A stretch of DNA of 64,000 bases, from the NCBI RefSeq assembly GCF_021261325.1, contig NZ_JAJSBI010000002.1:124001-188000 (forward strand), given 5' to 3'. This DNA is from Streptomyces guryensis. Lineage in GTDB: Bacteria > Actinomycetota > Actinomycetes > Streptomycetales > Streptomycetaceae. The translations under genes and the position numbers were made by a program. The stretch's first letter is position 1. The number at the start of each line of letters is the position of its first letter. Under the pieces are notes generated by a model. That model ran no database searches. It was not told where the DNA came from and was given only the letters and a program-made list of their open reading frames with translations. Positions 26,855 through 35,830 of the stretch are shown in pieces.

Positions 26855-29241
26855 TGCCGACCTCAGTGACACCGCCCCAAGGGGCGCGGGACCGTGTGGA
26901 ATCTGCGGCTACCGCCGCGTGGGCGCGACCAGCCACAGAGGACCCGCAGCCGCCCGAGGCGACCGGCCACCCCCAACGCGTTGCGATCATCGGCGGCGGT
27001 CCCGGGGGCCTGTACGCCGCCGCCCTCCTGAAACGGCTCAGCCCGCAGCGCGAGCTGACCGTCTGGGAACGCAACGCCCCGGACGACACCTTCGGCTTCG
27101 GAGTCGTCCTCTCCGACGAAACCCTCGGCGGCATCGAACACGCCGATCCCGTCGTCTACGAGGCCCTCAAGAAGGACTTCATCCGCTGGGACGACATCGA
27201 CATCGTCCATCGAAGCACCCGCCAGACCTCCGGAGGCCACGGTTTCGCCGCACTCGGCAGGCGACGCCTCCTGGAGATACTGCACGAGCGCTGCCGGGAC
27301 CTCGGCGTCGACCTGCGCTTCCGTTCGAAAGGCCCGCACCCCGACCGGCTGGCACAGGAGTACGACCTGGTCATCGCCGCCGACGGAGTCAACAGCGCCA
27401 CCCGCGAGGCCTACGCGCATGTGTTCCGCCCCCATGTGGCCACCCATCACTGCCGCTACGTCTGGCTGGGCGCCGACTTCGCCTTCGACGCGTTCCGCTT
27501 CGAGATCGCCGAGACCGAACACGGCGTGATGCAGCTGCACGGCTACCCGTACGCTCCCGACGCCTCCACTGTGATCGTCGAGATGCATGAGGACGTATGG
27601 CGGGCTGCCGGCTTCCAGGACCTCGACGAGACGGAGTCCGTCGAACGCTGCGCCAAGATCTTCGCGGAAGCGCTCCGCGGCCGCCCGCTCCGCTCCAACA
27701 AGTCGGCGTGGACCACCTTCCGTACGGTCGTCAACGAGCGCTGGTCGCACGGCAACGTGGTCCTGCTCGGCGACGCGGCCCACACCGCCCACTTCTCCAT
27801 CGGCTCCGGCACCAAGCTGGCCGTCGAGGACGCCCTCGCACTCGCCGCCTGCCTGGAGGAACAGCCCACACCGGCCGAGGCGCTGGCCGCCTACGAGGAG
27901 GAGCGCAAGCCCGTCGTCGCCTCCACCCAGCGTGCGGCCCGCGCCAGCCTGGAGTGGTTCGAGGACCTCGGCCTCCACCTCGACCAGCCGCCCCGCCAGT
28001 TCGCCTTCAACCTGCTCACCCGCAGCCGCCGCGTCACCCACGACAACCTGCGCCTGCGCGACGCCCGCTTCACCCAGGCCGTGGAGCACGAGTTCGGCTG
28101 CCCGCCCGGTACGCCGCCGATGTTCACCCCGTTCCGGCTGCGCGGTCTGACCCTGCGCAACCGGGTCGTGGTCTCGCCCATGGACATGTACTCGGCGGTC
28201 GACGGCGTCCCCGGCGACTTCCACCTCGTCCATCTCGGCGCCCGCGCCCTCGGCGGCGCCGGTCTGGTGATGACCGAGATGGTGTGCGTCAGCGCGGAAG
28301 GCCGGATCACCCCCGGCTGCACCGGCCTCTACACCGGCCGGCAGGCGGAATCCTGGAAACGGATCACCGAATTCGTGCACGCACAGTCGCCCGGCACCGC
28401 GATCGGCGTGCAGCTCGGCCACTCCGGCCGCAAGGGCTCGACCAGGCTGATGTGGGAGGGCATGGACGAACCGCTGCCCCACGGCAACTGGCCGCTGGTG
28501 GCCGCCTCCCCGCTGCCGTACAAGCCGGACAGCCAGACCCCGCGCGAGCTGACCCGGGCCCAACTCACCGACATCCGCGAGCAGTTCACGGCCGCCGCCT
28601 GGCGGGCCGCCCGCGCCGGCTTCGACCTCCTCGAACTCCACTGCGCCCACGGCTATCTGCTCTCCGGCTTCCTCTCCCCGCTGACCAACCGCCGCACCGA
28701 TGCCTACGGCGGCTCGCTGGAGAAACGACTCCGCTTCCCGCTGGAGGTCTTCGACGCGATCCGGGGCGTCTGGCCGGAGGAACGGCCCATGACCGTCCGC
28801 ATCTCGGCCACCGACTGGGCCGAGGGCGGCACGACGGCCGACGACGCCGTCGAGATCGCCCGCGCCTTCGCCGCGCACGGCGTCGACGCCGTCGACGTGT
28901 CGACCGGGCAGGTCGTGGCCGACGACCACCCGGAGTTCGGGCGCTCCTACCAGACGCCGTACGCGGACCGCATCCGCCACACCACCGGCCTCCCCGTGAT
29001 CGCGGTCGGCGCGATCTCCTCCTGGGACGACGTCAACTCCCTGATCCTGGCCGGGCGCACGGACCTCTGCGCCCTCGCCCGCCCCCACCTCTACGACCCC
29101 CACTGGACCCTGCACGCGGCGGCCGAGCAGGGTTACGACGGCCCCGGCGTCGTCTGGCCGGCCCCGTACCGCGCGGGCAGCCGCCGCCCTCGGACGGGCC
29201 GCACGGACGCCCCCAAGCCCCGCCTGACGCTGGGGACTTGA
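26854..29241 (+). CDS. Fused FAD monooxygenase and OYE reductase (2-aminobenzoyl-CoA/salicylyl-CoA type)
   Basis: A 795-residue bifunctional enzyme. Residues 45-420 form a flavoprotein aromatic hydroxylase (FAD motif IIGGGPGGLYAAALL; DG motif VIAADGVNSATREAY; GDAAHTAHFSIGSGTKLAVEDA). Residues 423-780 form an Old-Yellow-Enzyme reductase (FTPFRLRGLTLRNRVVVSPM; GVQLGHSGRKGS; LHCAHGYLLSGFLSPLTN). This fusion is diagnostic of 2-aminobenzoyl-CoA monooxygenase/reductase and salicylyl-CoA 5-hydroxylase, which hydroxylate and dearomatise the ring. The first 40 or so codons lie over a Streptomyces-type dispersed repeat. The true start may be the ATG at 26854, overlapping the upstream stop, or a GTG at 26866 or 26896. 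Confidence 0.9.
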   Translation: MPTSVTPPQGARDRVESAATAAWARPATEDPQPPEATGHPQRVAIIGGGPGGLYAAALLKRLSPQRELTVWERNAPDDTFGFGVVLSDETLGGIEHADPVVYEALKKDFIRWDDIDIVHRSTRQTSGGHGFAALGRRRLLEILHERCRDLGVDLRFRSKGPHPDRLAQEYDLVIAADGVNSATREAYAHVFRPHVATHHCRYVWLGADFAFDAFRFEIAETEHGVMQLHGYPYAPDASTVIVEMHEDVWRAAGFQDLDETESVERCAKIFAEALRGRPLRSNKSAWTTFRTVVNERWSHGNVVLLGDAAHTAHFSIGSGTKLAVEDALALAACLEEQPTPAEALAAYEEERKPVVASTQRAARASLEWFEDLGLHLDQPPRQFAFNLLTRSRRVTHDNLRLRDARFTQAVEHEFGCPPGTPPMFTPFRLRGLTLRNRVVVSPMDMYSAVDGVPGDFHLVHLGARALGGAGLVMTEMVCVSAEGRITPGCTGLYTGRQAESWKRITEFVHAQSPGTAIGVQLGHSGRKGSTRLMWEGMDEPLPHGNWPLVAASPLPYKPDSQTPRELTRAQLTDIREQFTAAAWRAARAGFDLLELHCAHGYLLSGFLSPLTNRRTDAYGGSLEKRLRFPLEVFDAIRGVWPEERPMTVRISATDWAEGGTTADDAVEIARAFAAHGVDAVDVSTGQVVADDHPEFGRSYQTPYADRIRHTTGLPVIAVGAISSWDDVNSLILAGRTDLCALARPHLYDPHWTLHAAAEQGYDGPGVVWPAPYRAGSRRPRTGRTDAPKPRLTLGT
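26873..26944 (+). repeat. Streptomyces dispersed palindromic (REP-like) element
   Basis: The stretch GCCCCAAGGGGCGCGGGACC and the following segment ending GGACCCGCAGCCGCC resemble the common dispersed intergenic element of Streptomyces genomes, as I remember it. It normally lies between genes. Here it falls between the hydratase stop and the first conserved residue of the monooxygenase and may be translated. Confidence 0.5.
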
Positions 29242-29273
29242 GGTGCCGAGGTGGATGCGGAACGGCCGCGCGG

Positions 29274-30086
29274 TCACACGCCCGCGAACTCGGCCCCCGC
29301 GTCCCTGAGCCGCTCGTGCAGGTCCCGGAAGACGGCCGCCGAGCGGACGCCGGGCCAGTCCTCGGGGAGGAGACGGGCGGGCAGGCCGGGGTCGGTGTAG
29401 GGGAGGTGGCGCCAGGAGTCGAGGGCGAGGAGGTAGTCGCGGTAGGCCGCCTCGGGCGGGGTGTCCGCCCGGTGCTCCCATTCGTGCAGCACGGGCGCGT
29501 GCCGGTCGAGGAACGCCTCGTGCTCCTTGGCGATCGCGGCCAGGTCCCACCAGCGGGCGACCGCCTCCTCGGTCGCCGCGAACCCCAGGTGCTCGCCGCG
29601 GAACAGATCGACGTACGGGTCGAGGTGCAGCCGTTCGAGGGTGTGCCGGGTCTCCTCGTACAGCCGGGCGGGAGCGATCCACACCCCGGGCGTCGCCGTG
29701 CCGAAGCCGAGCCCGGCCAGCCGTGAGCGCAGCACGTGCCGCTTCTGCCGCTCCGACTCCGGCACCGAGAACACGGCGAGCACCCACCCCTGGTCCCCGG
29801 GCGGGTCGGTGGCGTAGATGCGCCGGTCGCCGTCGTCGAGCAACTGGCGGGCGTCCGGCGACAGTTCGTACCCGGCCGCGCCCTGCGCGGTACGGGCCGG
29901 CAGCAGCAGTCCCCGGCGTTTGAGGCGGGAGACCGAGGAGCGTACGGAGGGCGCGTCCACGCCGACCGCGGCGAGCAGCCGGATCAGTTCGGCGACGGGC
30001 ACGGGGCCCGGCGCGAAGCGGCCGTACGCGCCGTAGAGCGTGACGATGAGAGACCGTGGTGCATGCTGGTCGGACACGTTGATCAT
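29274..30086 (-). CDS. PaaX-family transcriptional regulator
   Basis: A 270-residue repressor of the PaaX family, which responds to aromatic-CoA esters. The N-terminal winged helix (LIVTLYGAYGRFAPGPVPVAELIRLL and VRSSVSRLKRRGLL, residues 12-62) is followed by the PaaX central domain (WVLAVFSVPESERQKRHVLRSRLAGLGFG, then PGVWIAP) and the C-terminal domain with YRDYLLALDSWRHLPYTDPGLP. Its ATG overlaps the stop codon of the CoA ligase gene by ATGA, so both are co-transcribed. It probably represses both operons of this locus through the TGAC-N4-GTCA elements, which is an inference. Confidence 0.85.
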   Translation of the reverse strand: MINVSDQHAPRSLIVTLYGAYGRFAPGPVPVAELIRLLAAVGVDAPSVRSSVSRLKRRGLLLPARTAQGAAGYELSPDARQLLDDGDRRIYATDPPGDQGWVLAVFSVPESERQKRHVLRSRLAGLGFGTATPGVWIAPARLYEETRHTLERLHLDPYVDLFRGEHLGFAATEEAVARWWDLAAIAKEHEAFLDRHAPVLHEWEHRADTPPEAAYRDYLLALDSWRHLPYTDPGLPARLLPEDWPGVRSAAVFRDLHERLRDAGAEFAGV

Positions 30087-31765
30087 CTTAGGTCGTCGGC
30101 ATCAGTGCTGGTCACCTTCGGTGTCACGTTCGAGGACACTTCGACGGCTGGTTCGCCGGTTCCTTCGGTGCCGGGCCGGGTGTCACGGTCGGTGCGCAGT
30201 CTGAAGCGCTGCAGCTTGCCGGTCGCCGTGCGGGGCAGGGCGTCCAGGAAGACGATCTCGCGGGGGCATTTGTAGGGCGCCAGCTCGGACTTGACGAAGG
30301 CGCGCAGGGGTTCGGCGTCCCGCTCGGCGCCCTCCCTGAGGACGACGTACGCCACGACGACCTGTCCGCGTGCCTCGTCGGAGCGGCCCACCACGGCCGC
30401 CTCCACCACGTCCGGGTGGCGCAGCAGGGCGTCCTCCACCTCCGGTCCGGCGATGTTGTACCCGGCCGAGATGATCATGTCGTCGGCGCGGGCGACATAG
30501 CGGAAGTAGCCGTCGCTCTCGCGGACGTATGTGTCACCGGTGATGTTCCAGCCGTCGCGCACGTACACGCGCTGGCGAGGGTCGGAGAGGTAGCGGCAGC
30601 CGACGGGCCCGCGCACGGCGAGCAGCCCCGGCTGCCCGTCGGGCACGGGCTGTCCGTTCTCGTCCTGCACGCGCGCGTGCCAGCCCGGTACGGGCACGCC
30701 CGTCGTGCCGGGCCTGATGTGCTCGTCGGCCGCTGAGACGAAGATGTGCAGCAGCTCGGTGGCGCCGATGCCGTTGATGACGCGCAGGCCGGTCCGCTCG
30801 TACCAGGCCCGCCAGGTGGCGGCGGGCAGGTTCTCGCCGGCCGAGACGCAGCGGCGCAGGGACGAGGTGTCGTGGGCGTCGAGTTCGTCGAGCATCGCCC
30901 GGTAGGCCGTCGGCGCGGTGAACAGTACGGAGACCCGGTGCTCGGCGACCGCCGTCAGCAGCTGCTGGGGATGCGCCTGTTCGAGCAGGAGCGCACTGGC
31001 TCCGACCCGCATCGGGAAGACGACCAGCCCGCCGAGCCCGAAGGTGAAACCGAGCGGGGGACTGCCCGCGAAGACGTCGTCCGCACGGGGTCGGAGCACA
31101 TGCTTGGCGAAGGTGTCGGCTATGGCGAGCACATCCCGGTGGAAGTGCATGCACCCTTTGGGGCGGCCGGTCGTGCCCGAGGTGAACGCGATCAGCGCGA
31201 CGTCGTCGGCCGCCGTGGCGACGGCCGGGTACGGGGTGTCGGGCGCCGGGCGGTGCAGAAGGTCGTCGGGGGCGTCGCCGCCGTAGGTCGTGATCTGCAG
31301 GCCCGGTATCTCGGCCTTGGCGAGGTCGTCGACGGCGCGTATGTCGCAGAGGGCGTGTCCGATCAGTGCTATGTCACATACCACTTCCAGCTCGTGAGGC
31401 CGCTGCTGGGCCAGCACCGTGACCGCTACCCCGCCCGCCTTCAGCACCGCCAGCCAGCAGGCCGCGAGCCAGGGCGTGGTCGGGCCGCGCAGCAGGACGC
31501 GGTTGCCCGGGACGATGCCGAGGTCCCCCGTCAGGACATGGGCGATGCGGTCGACGCGGGCACGCAGCTCGCCGTACGTCCACGAAGGCCCGTCCGGGGT
31601 GTGGAACGCCGGGCGGCCGGGGTCGGCGTGGTCCAGCAGCTCGGCGGCGCAGTTCAGCCGATCGGGGTAACGGAGCTCCGGCAGGTCGAACCGGAGTTCC
31701 GGCCACTCCTCGGGCGGCGGGAGGTGGTCGCGCGCGAAGGTGTCGACGTGGGCCGAGACGTTCAT
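30083..31765 (-). CDS. Aromatic acid-CoA ligase (2-aminobenzoate-CoA ligase-like)
   Basis: A 560-residue AMP-forming acyl-CoA synthetase. The P-loop is AFTSGTTGRPKGCMHF (near residues 192-207), the A5 region NGIGATELLHIFVSA, the A8 hinge DDMIISAGYNIAGPEVE, and the A10 lysine PRTATGKLQRF. GATELLHIF is typical of benzoate/2-aminobenzoate-CoA ligases. It starts the pathway by activating the aromatic acid, and its product is the substrate of the fused monooxygenase/reductase. It is divergent from the acyl-CoA dehydrogenase gene. Confidence 0.88.
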   Translation of the reverse strand: MNVSAHVDTFARDHLPPPEEWPELRFDLPELRYPDRLNCAAELLDHADPGRPAFHTPDGPSWTYGELRARVDRIAHVLTGDLGIVPGNRVLLRGPTTPWLAACWLAVLKAGGVAVTVLAQQRPHELEVVCDIALIGHALCDIRAVDDLAKAEIPGLQITTYGGDAPDDLLHRPAPDTPYPAVATAADDVALIAFTSGTTGRPKGCMHFHRDVLAIADTFAKHVLRPRADDVFAGSPPLGFTFGLGGLVVFPMRVGASALLLEQAHPQQLLTAVAEHRVSVLFTAPTAYRAMLDELDAHDTSSLRRCVSAGENLPAATWRAWYERTGLRVINGIGATELLHIFVSAADEHIRPGTTGVPVPGWHARVQDENGQPVPDGQPGLLAVRGPVGCRYLSDPRQRVYVRDGWNITGDTYVRESDGYFRYVARADDMIISAGYNIAGPEVEDALLRHPDVVEAAVVGRSDEARGQVVVAYVVLREGAERDAEPLRAFVKSELAPYKCPREIVFLDALPRTATGKLQRFRLRTDRDTRPGTEGTGEPAVEVSSNVTPKVTSTDADDLR

Positions 31766-31840
31766 GGCGGTGCGCCCCCTTGCCGTTTGTGGGCGTCCTG
31801 GTGGGCCAATACACCTGGCACATCGAGCGTATCGTGTTGG

Positions 31841-31877
31841 TGACGACAGTCAACGGTGCGCGATATCGTCGAAGGGT
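31841..31877 (+). promoter_or_regulatory. Shared operator/promoter element, copy 2
   Basis: The same 12-base dyad TGACGACAGTCA and the same following pattern (GATA, TCGA, GGGT) as at 25945-25981. It lies between the divergent CoA ligase and acyl-CoA dehydrogenase genes, 24 bp before the ATG of the latter, and could control both directions. Confidence 0.65.
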
Positions 31878-31900
31878 CATGTCGGGAGAGGGGACCGCCA

Positions 31901-33052
31901 ATGCCCGTATTCTCGCTCGATCCCGCACAGACCGCCTGGTGTGCCGAGCTGCGCGCCCTGGCCGCCGACCGGCTGCGCCCGCTCGTGGAGAAGGCGGAGG
32001 AGGTTGAACCGGGGCACGTCAACCGCCCCCTGGTCGCCGAGCTCGGCCGACTCGGCCTCCTGGAGCGGCTGTTCACGTCGGGTGCCCTGGACCTCTGTCT
32101 GATGCGGGAGTCGCTCGCGTATGCCTGCACGGAGGCGGAGACGGCCCTCGCCCTTCAGGGGCTGGGCGCCCACCCGGTCCATGCGTACGGCACACCCGCT
32201 CAGCGGGACCGCTGGCTGCCCCGGGTGAGCGAGGGGAGTGCGGTCGCCGCGTTCGCGTTGAGCGAGCCGGGGGCCGGGTCGGACGCGGCGGCGCTGTCGC
32301 TGACCGCCCGTACCGCCGGCCCCGGCCGCTGGCGGCTCACCGGCGAGAAGTGCTGGATCTCCAACGCCCCCGAGGCCGACTTCTACACCGTGTTCGCGCG
32401 CACCACCGCCGAGGCAGGCGCCCGAGGCGTGACCGCCTTCCTGGTGCCCGCCGACCGTCCCGGCCTCACCGGGAGGGCCCTCGACATGCTCTCGCCGCAC
32501 CCCATCGGCGCCCTCGACTTCGACGCCGTACCCGTCACGGCGGACGATGTGCTCGGTGACGTCGACCGCGGGTTCCGGGTCGCCATGGGAACCCTCAATC
32601 TGTTCCGCCCGAGCGTCGGCGCCTTCGCGGTCGGCATGGCGCAGGCGGCGCTGGACGCGACGCTCGCGCACACCGCCCGACGGGACGCGTTCGGCGGCAA
32701 GTTGAGGGATCTGCAGACCGTCGCCCACCAGGTGGCCGAGATGGCGCTGCGCACCGAAGCGGCCCGTCTCATGGTGTACGCGGCCGCGGCGGCGTACGAC
32801 GAGAACGCCCCCGGCGTCCCGAAGCGCGCGGCGATGGCGAAGCTGCTCGCCACCGAGACCGCACAGTACGTCGTCGACCAGGCCGTCCAGCTGCACGGCG
32901 CCCGTGCCCTGTGCCGCGGCCACCTCCTGGAACACCTCTACCGCGAGGTGCGCGCCCCCCGCATCTACGAGGGCGCGAGCGAGGTGCAACGCGGCATCAT
33001 CGCCAAGGAGTTGTACACGGAGTCGTACGCCGACGTGGAGGCACCCGAGTGA
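31901..33052 (+). CDS. Acyl-CoA dehydrogenase
   Basis: A 383-residue acyl-CoA dehydrogenase. The flavin/substrate motif AAFALSEPGAGSDAAAL (near residues 116-132), EKCWISNAPEADFYTVFART, the FGGKLRDLQTVAHQVAEMAL helix and the C-terminal catalytic region RIYEGASEVQRGIIAKEL are present. The ATG at 31901 follows GGGAGAGGGG. It is expected to oxidise a CoA intermediate after ring reduction in the aromatic pathway. RidA follows with a GTGA overlap. Confidence 0.9.
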   Translation: MPVFSLDPAQTAWCAELRALAADRLRPLVEKAEEVEPGHVNRPLVAELGRLGLLERLFTSGALDLCLMRESLAYACTEAETALALQGLGAHPVHAYGTPAQRDRWLPRVSEGSAVAAFALSEPGAGSDAAALSLTARTAGPGRWRLTGEKCWISNAPEADFYTVFARTTAEAGARGVTAFLVPADRPGLTGRALDMLSPHPIGALDFDAVPVTADDVLGDVDRGFRVAMGTLNLFRPSVGAFAVGMAQAALDATLAHTARRDAFGGKLRDLQTVAHQVAEMALRTEAARLMVYAAAAAYDENAPGVPKRAAMAKLLATETAQYVVDQAVQLHGARALCRGHLLEHLYREVRAPRIYEGASEVQRGIIAKELYTESYADVEAPE

Positions 33053-33447
33053 GCACCGAGCGCGTCAACCCGCCCGACCTCTCCCCGCCCGCCGGCTTCT
33101 CCCATGCCGTCGTCGCGACCGGCACCCGCGTCGTCTTCCTGGCCGGCCAGACCGCCCTCGACGCCGACGGCAAGGTCACCGGCGACACCCTCACCGCCCA
33201 GTTCGAGCGGGCCCTCACCAACCTCCTGAGCGCCCTGCGCGCGGCGGGCGGCACCCCCGCGGACCTCGCCCGCGTCACGGTCTACGCCACAGATGTCGCC
33301 GCCTACCGCGCTCACGCCCACGAACTGGGGTGTCTCTGGCGGGAGTTGGCGGGCCGTGACTACCCGGCGATGGCGGTCGTGCAGGTCGTACGCCTGTGGG
33401 ACGAGGAGGCGATGGTGGAACTCGACGGGTTCGCCGTACTGCCCTAG
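33049..33447 (+). CDS. ridA: RidA/YjgF-family enamine/imine deaminase
   Basis: A 132-residue RidA-fold protein (PAGFSHAVVATGTRVVFLAGQTALD at the start; DLARVTVYATDVAAYRAHA; the terminal strand PAMAVVQVVRLWDEEAMVELDGFAV). The classical Arg105 region reads VVQVVRL. Its position next to 2-aminobenzoyl-CoA degradation genes fits hydrolysis of the amino group as an enamine/imine after dearomatisation. Its GTG start overlaps the upstream stop. Confidence 0.85.
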   Translation: MSTERVNPPDLSPPAGFSHAVVATGTRVVFLAGQTALDADGKVTGDTLTAQFERALTNLLSALRAAGGTPADLARVTVYATDVAAYRAHAHELGCLWRELAGRDYPAMAVVQVVRLWDEEAMVELDGFAVLP

Positions 33448-33466
33448 TAGCGCAAGCCGTGTCCGA

Positions 33467-33676
33467 TCAGGCGGCGACGGCCATTCGTTCCGCCGGCGCC
33501 CGGTGCGGCGCGACGGCCCTGCCGTCGGGCGTCAGCTCGCCGCTGTCGTCGAACACGATCGCGCCGTCGCACCGCAGGCTCCAGCCCTGCTCGGGGTGGG
33601 CGGCGACGACGTGCACGGCGCTGCCGTCGAAGGAGCTGCCGTCGAAGGAAGGGCACGAAGACTGGTGGGAACACAT
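33467..33676 (-). CDS. DUF5999-family small protein
   Basis: A 69-residue protein beginning MCSHQSSCPS, with a conserved HPEQGWSLRCDGAIVFDDSGELTPDGR block, typical of the short Streptomyces DUF5999 family. Cysteines 2, 8 and near 43 and two histidines could bind metal. A short tandem repeat (SSFDGSSFDGS) near the N-terminus reflects duplicated GCTGCCGTCGAAGG DNA. The frame runs further upstream, but the conserved start is the ATG at 33676. Function unknown. Confidence 0.75.
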   Translation of the reverse strand: MCSHQSSCPSFDGSSFDGSAVHVVAAHPEQGWSLRCDGAIVFDDSGELTPDGRAVAPHRAPAERMAVAA

Positions 33677-33838
33677 GGCGCACCTCCACGTCGGTCGGGA
33701 CCGTCCGCCGGTCCCTGTGGACAGACCATGCTCCCGCCGCGAACTCATCGGAACGGCCGGGCGTGAAGCGTGACAACACGCGGACAACACCAGGACGGTC
33801 CCAGGACCGTCGGTGCGGACTCGCCACCGAGTGGGTGA

Positions 33839-34366
<528 letters not shown>

Positions 34367-34513
34367 CCGCCGCCTGTGTGCGCCGCCGGACCCGGCGGCG
34401 CACACGCGTCCGGCACTCTACGGATGGGTCGCGCAACGGCAAGATACTGCGTGACACGGTCATGACCGACGTCGGTCAGGCCTACTCAACCGGCTCCGGA
34501 AAGCGAAGTGATC

Positions 34514-34759
34514 ATGGCGGACGTCAAGGTGACGTACGACGGGCAGGCGAACGCGGCGTACATCTCCTTCGCCGAACCGGGATCGGAGCCTGCGGTCGCG
34601 CGCATGTATCCCTGCGATCCCGTCGAGGTGGGCGGCATGATCAACCTCGACCTCGACGAGGACGGCCGACTGACCGGTGCAGAGGTGATGGCGGCTCGTT
34701 CGAAGGTGCCCCGGTATCTGCTCGACAACGCGGAGCGGCCGGACACGGATACCGGATGA
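34514..34759 (+). CDS. DUF2283 protein
   Basis: An 81-residue DUF2283 protein, seen from the opening VKVTYDGQANAAYISF, the central strand pair and INLDLDEDGRLTGAEVMAAR. Function unknown; small proteins of this family are widespread in actinobacteria and cyanobacteria. ATG 34514 is preferred over GTG 34508. Confidence 0.75.
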   Translation: MADVKVTYDGQANAAYISFAEPGSEPAVARMYPCDPVEVGGMINLDLDEDGRLTGAEVMAARSKVPRYLLDNAERPDTDTG

Positions 34760-35117
34760 ACCATCGACGATCGACCTGAAGGCGGTGCAGCCGTCCTCCC
34801 GCCACGCCCGCGGCCACGCAGGTCGGAGGCGGTGCGGCGGCACCCGTCCTTCAGATGTCCCGGAAGAGACCAGTGAACGCGGTGACCTGCCGCGATGGGT
34901 GGCTGATGGTCGTTGACCTGAGCGAATGACCTTTCATCTGTTTCACGTTCGGGCCAGTTGATGGGGCCGGAAGTCAGAAAAGTCCCAGAGGGCTCCCACT
35001 GCTGAGGGATGCCCTTTCGGCTCCATACGCCAATCGTGCTGTGACCGGGATGGTCCACCGTGATCGGAAGGCGGCTCGCGGGACGAGCGCACGCGCAACG
35101 GCTGGTATTACTGGGGG
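34760..35117. other. Intergenic region without a recognisable gene
   Basis: This is about 360 bp with lower coding bias. A minus-strand frame runs through it but resembles no family I know. There are no convincing terminators or operators. It may be decayed mobile DNA, given the IS630 remnant 450 bp further on. Confidence 0.4.
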
Positions 35118-35495
35118 ATGCAGGAAGAGACGGCACGCTCCGCGATCGACACGTTCATCTCCGCGTTCAACGCCTCGGACGACGGCTATGTGACTGCCCT
35201 GCTCTCCCAGGCCCTGACCTCAGACGTGGTCTTCTGGGGGCCGTTGGGTCGCAGCGAAGGAATCGCGGAGGTCGAGCGGTTCGTGCTGGACATCCGGCGC
35301 CACCCGGCGGGGACCGGCACGATGGTGCGCTGCTCAGCGGTGGACATGCCTGACGAGTGGGCCCGGTACCAGTGGGTCTTCACCACGCCGGATGGAGGCC
35401 CCCGCCTGGCGGGAACGGACGTCGTCCATCTGCGGCGGAGCCTCATCGACCAGGTCATCGTCTTTGCGGGGGAGATCGGGCCATCCGCCTTCTGA
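35118..35495 (+). CDS. SnoaL/NTF2-like protein
   Basis: A 125-residue NTF2-like cone-fold protein (ETARSAIDTFISAFNASDDGYVTALL; FWGPLGRSEG; terminal strand RSLIDQVIVFAGE). GC bias is weaker than in neighbours. The start ATG follows TGGGGG. It is a single gene with no pathway context, so its activity is unknown. Confidence 0.7.
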   Translation: MQEETARSAIDTFISAFNASDDGYVTALLSQALTSDVVFWGPLGRSEGIAEVERFVLDIRRHPAGTGTMVRCSAVDMPDEWARYQWVFTTPDGGPRLAGTDVVHLRRSLIDQVIVFAGEIGPSAF

Positions 35496-35567
35496 GTCGT
35501 CCTTCTGCCGCTGTCCTTCTCGTGAACTTGTCCCTTCCGGCATTCCGGGGCTGCGGTTCGCGGTCGG

Positions 35568-35830
35568 TCAGGCCGCGGCGTCGAGGGGGCGTCCGCCCCA
35601 GCGGATGCCCTTCTCACTGCGGATGCGGGCGCGTTCCGTGCATTGGGCGGCAAGTACGTCGGGGCGGCGGGCGTCGGCGTTGCGCCAGCGCGGGTAGCGG
35701 TGCAGGGCCCGGGTTTGCGCGGGGTGGCTGCGGTGGTGGGAGTTGGCCAGGGTGAACTGCCGCAGCGGCCCGAAGCGGGTCTCGATCCGGTTGGCCCAGG
35801 ATGCGTAGGTCGCCCGTCGCCGGATCAGGC
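35568..35830 (-). pseudogene. IS630-family transposase remnant (C-terminus)
   Basis: On the minus strand, about 87 codons read TYASWANRIETRFGPLRQF, a HRYPRWRNADARRPDVLAAQ block and an RIRSEKGIRWGG end, which match the C-terminal end of IS630-type DDE transposases. The catalytic Glu region (ANRIE) is retained but the upstream DDE core is missing. The upstream end runs into the HxlR stop codon. It is an insertion-sequence relic marking a rearranged spot just outside the RiPP cluster. Confidence 0.75.

Noticed and set aside
34486..35136. Minus-strand frame of 216 codons across the intergenic region
   Set aside because: No start signal and no recognisable domain, and it overlaps the DUF2283 gene; treated as non-coding or decayed.
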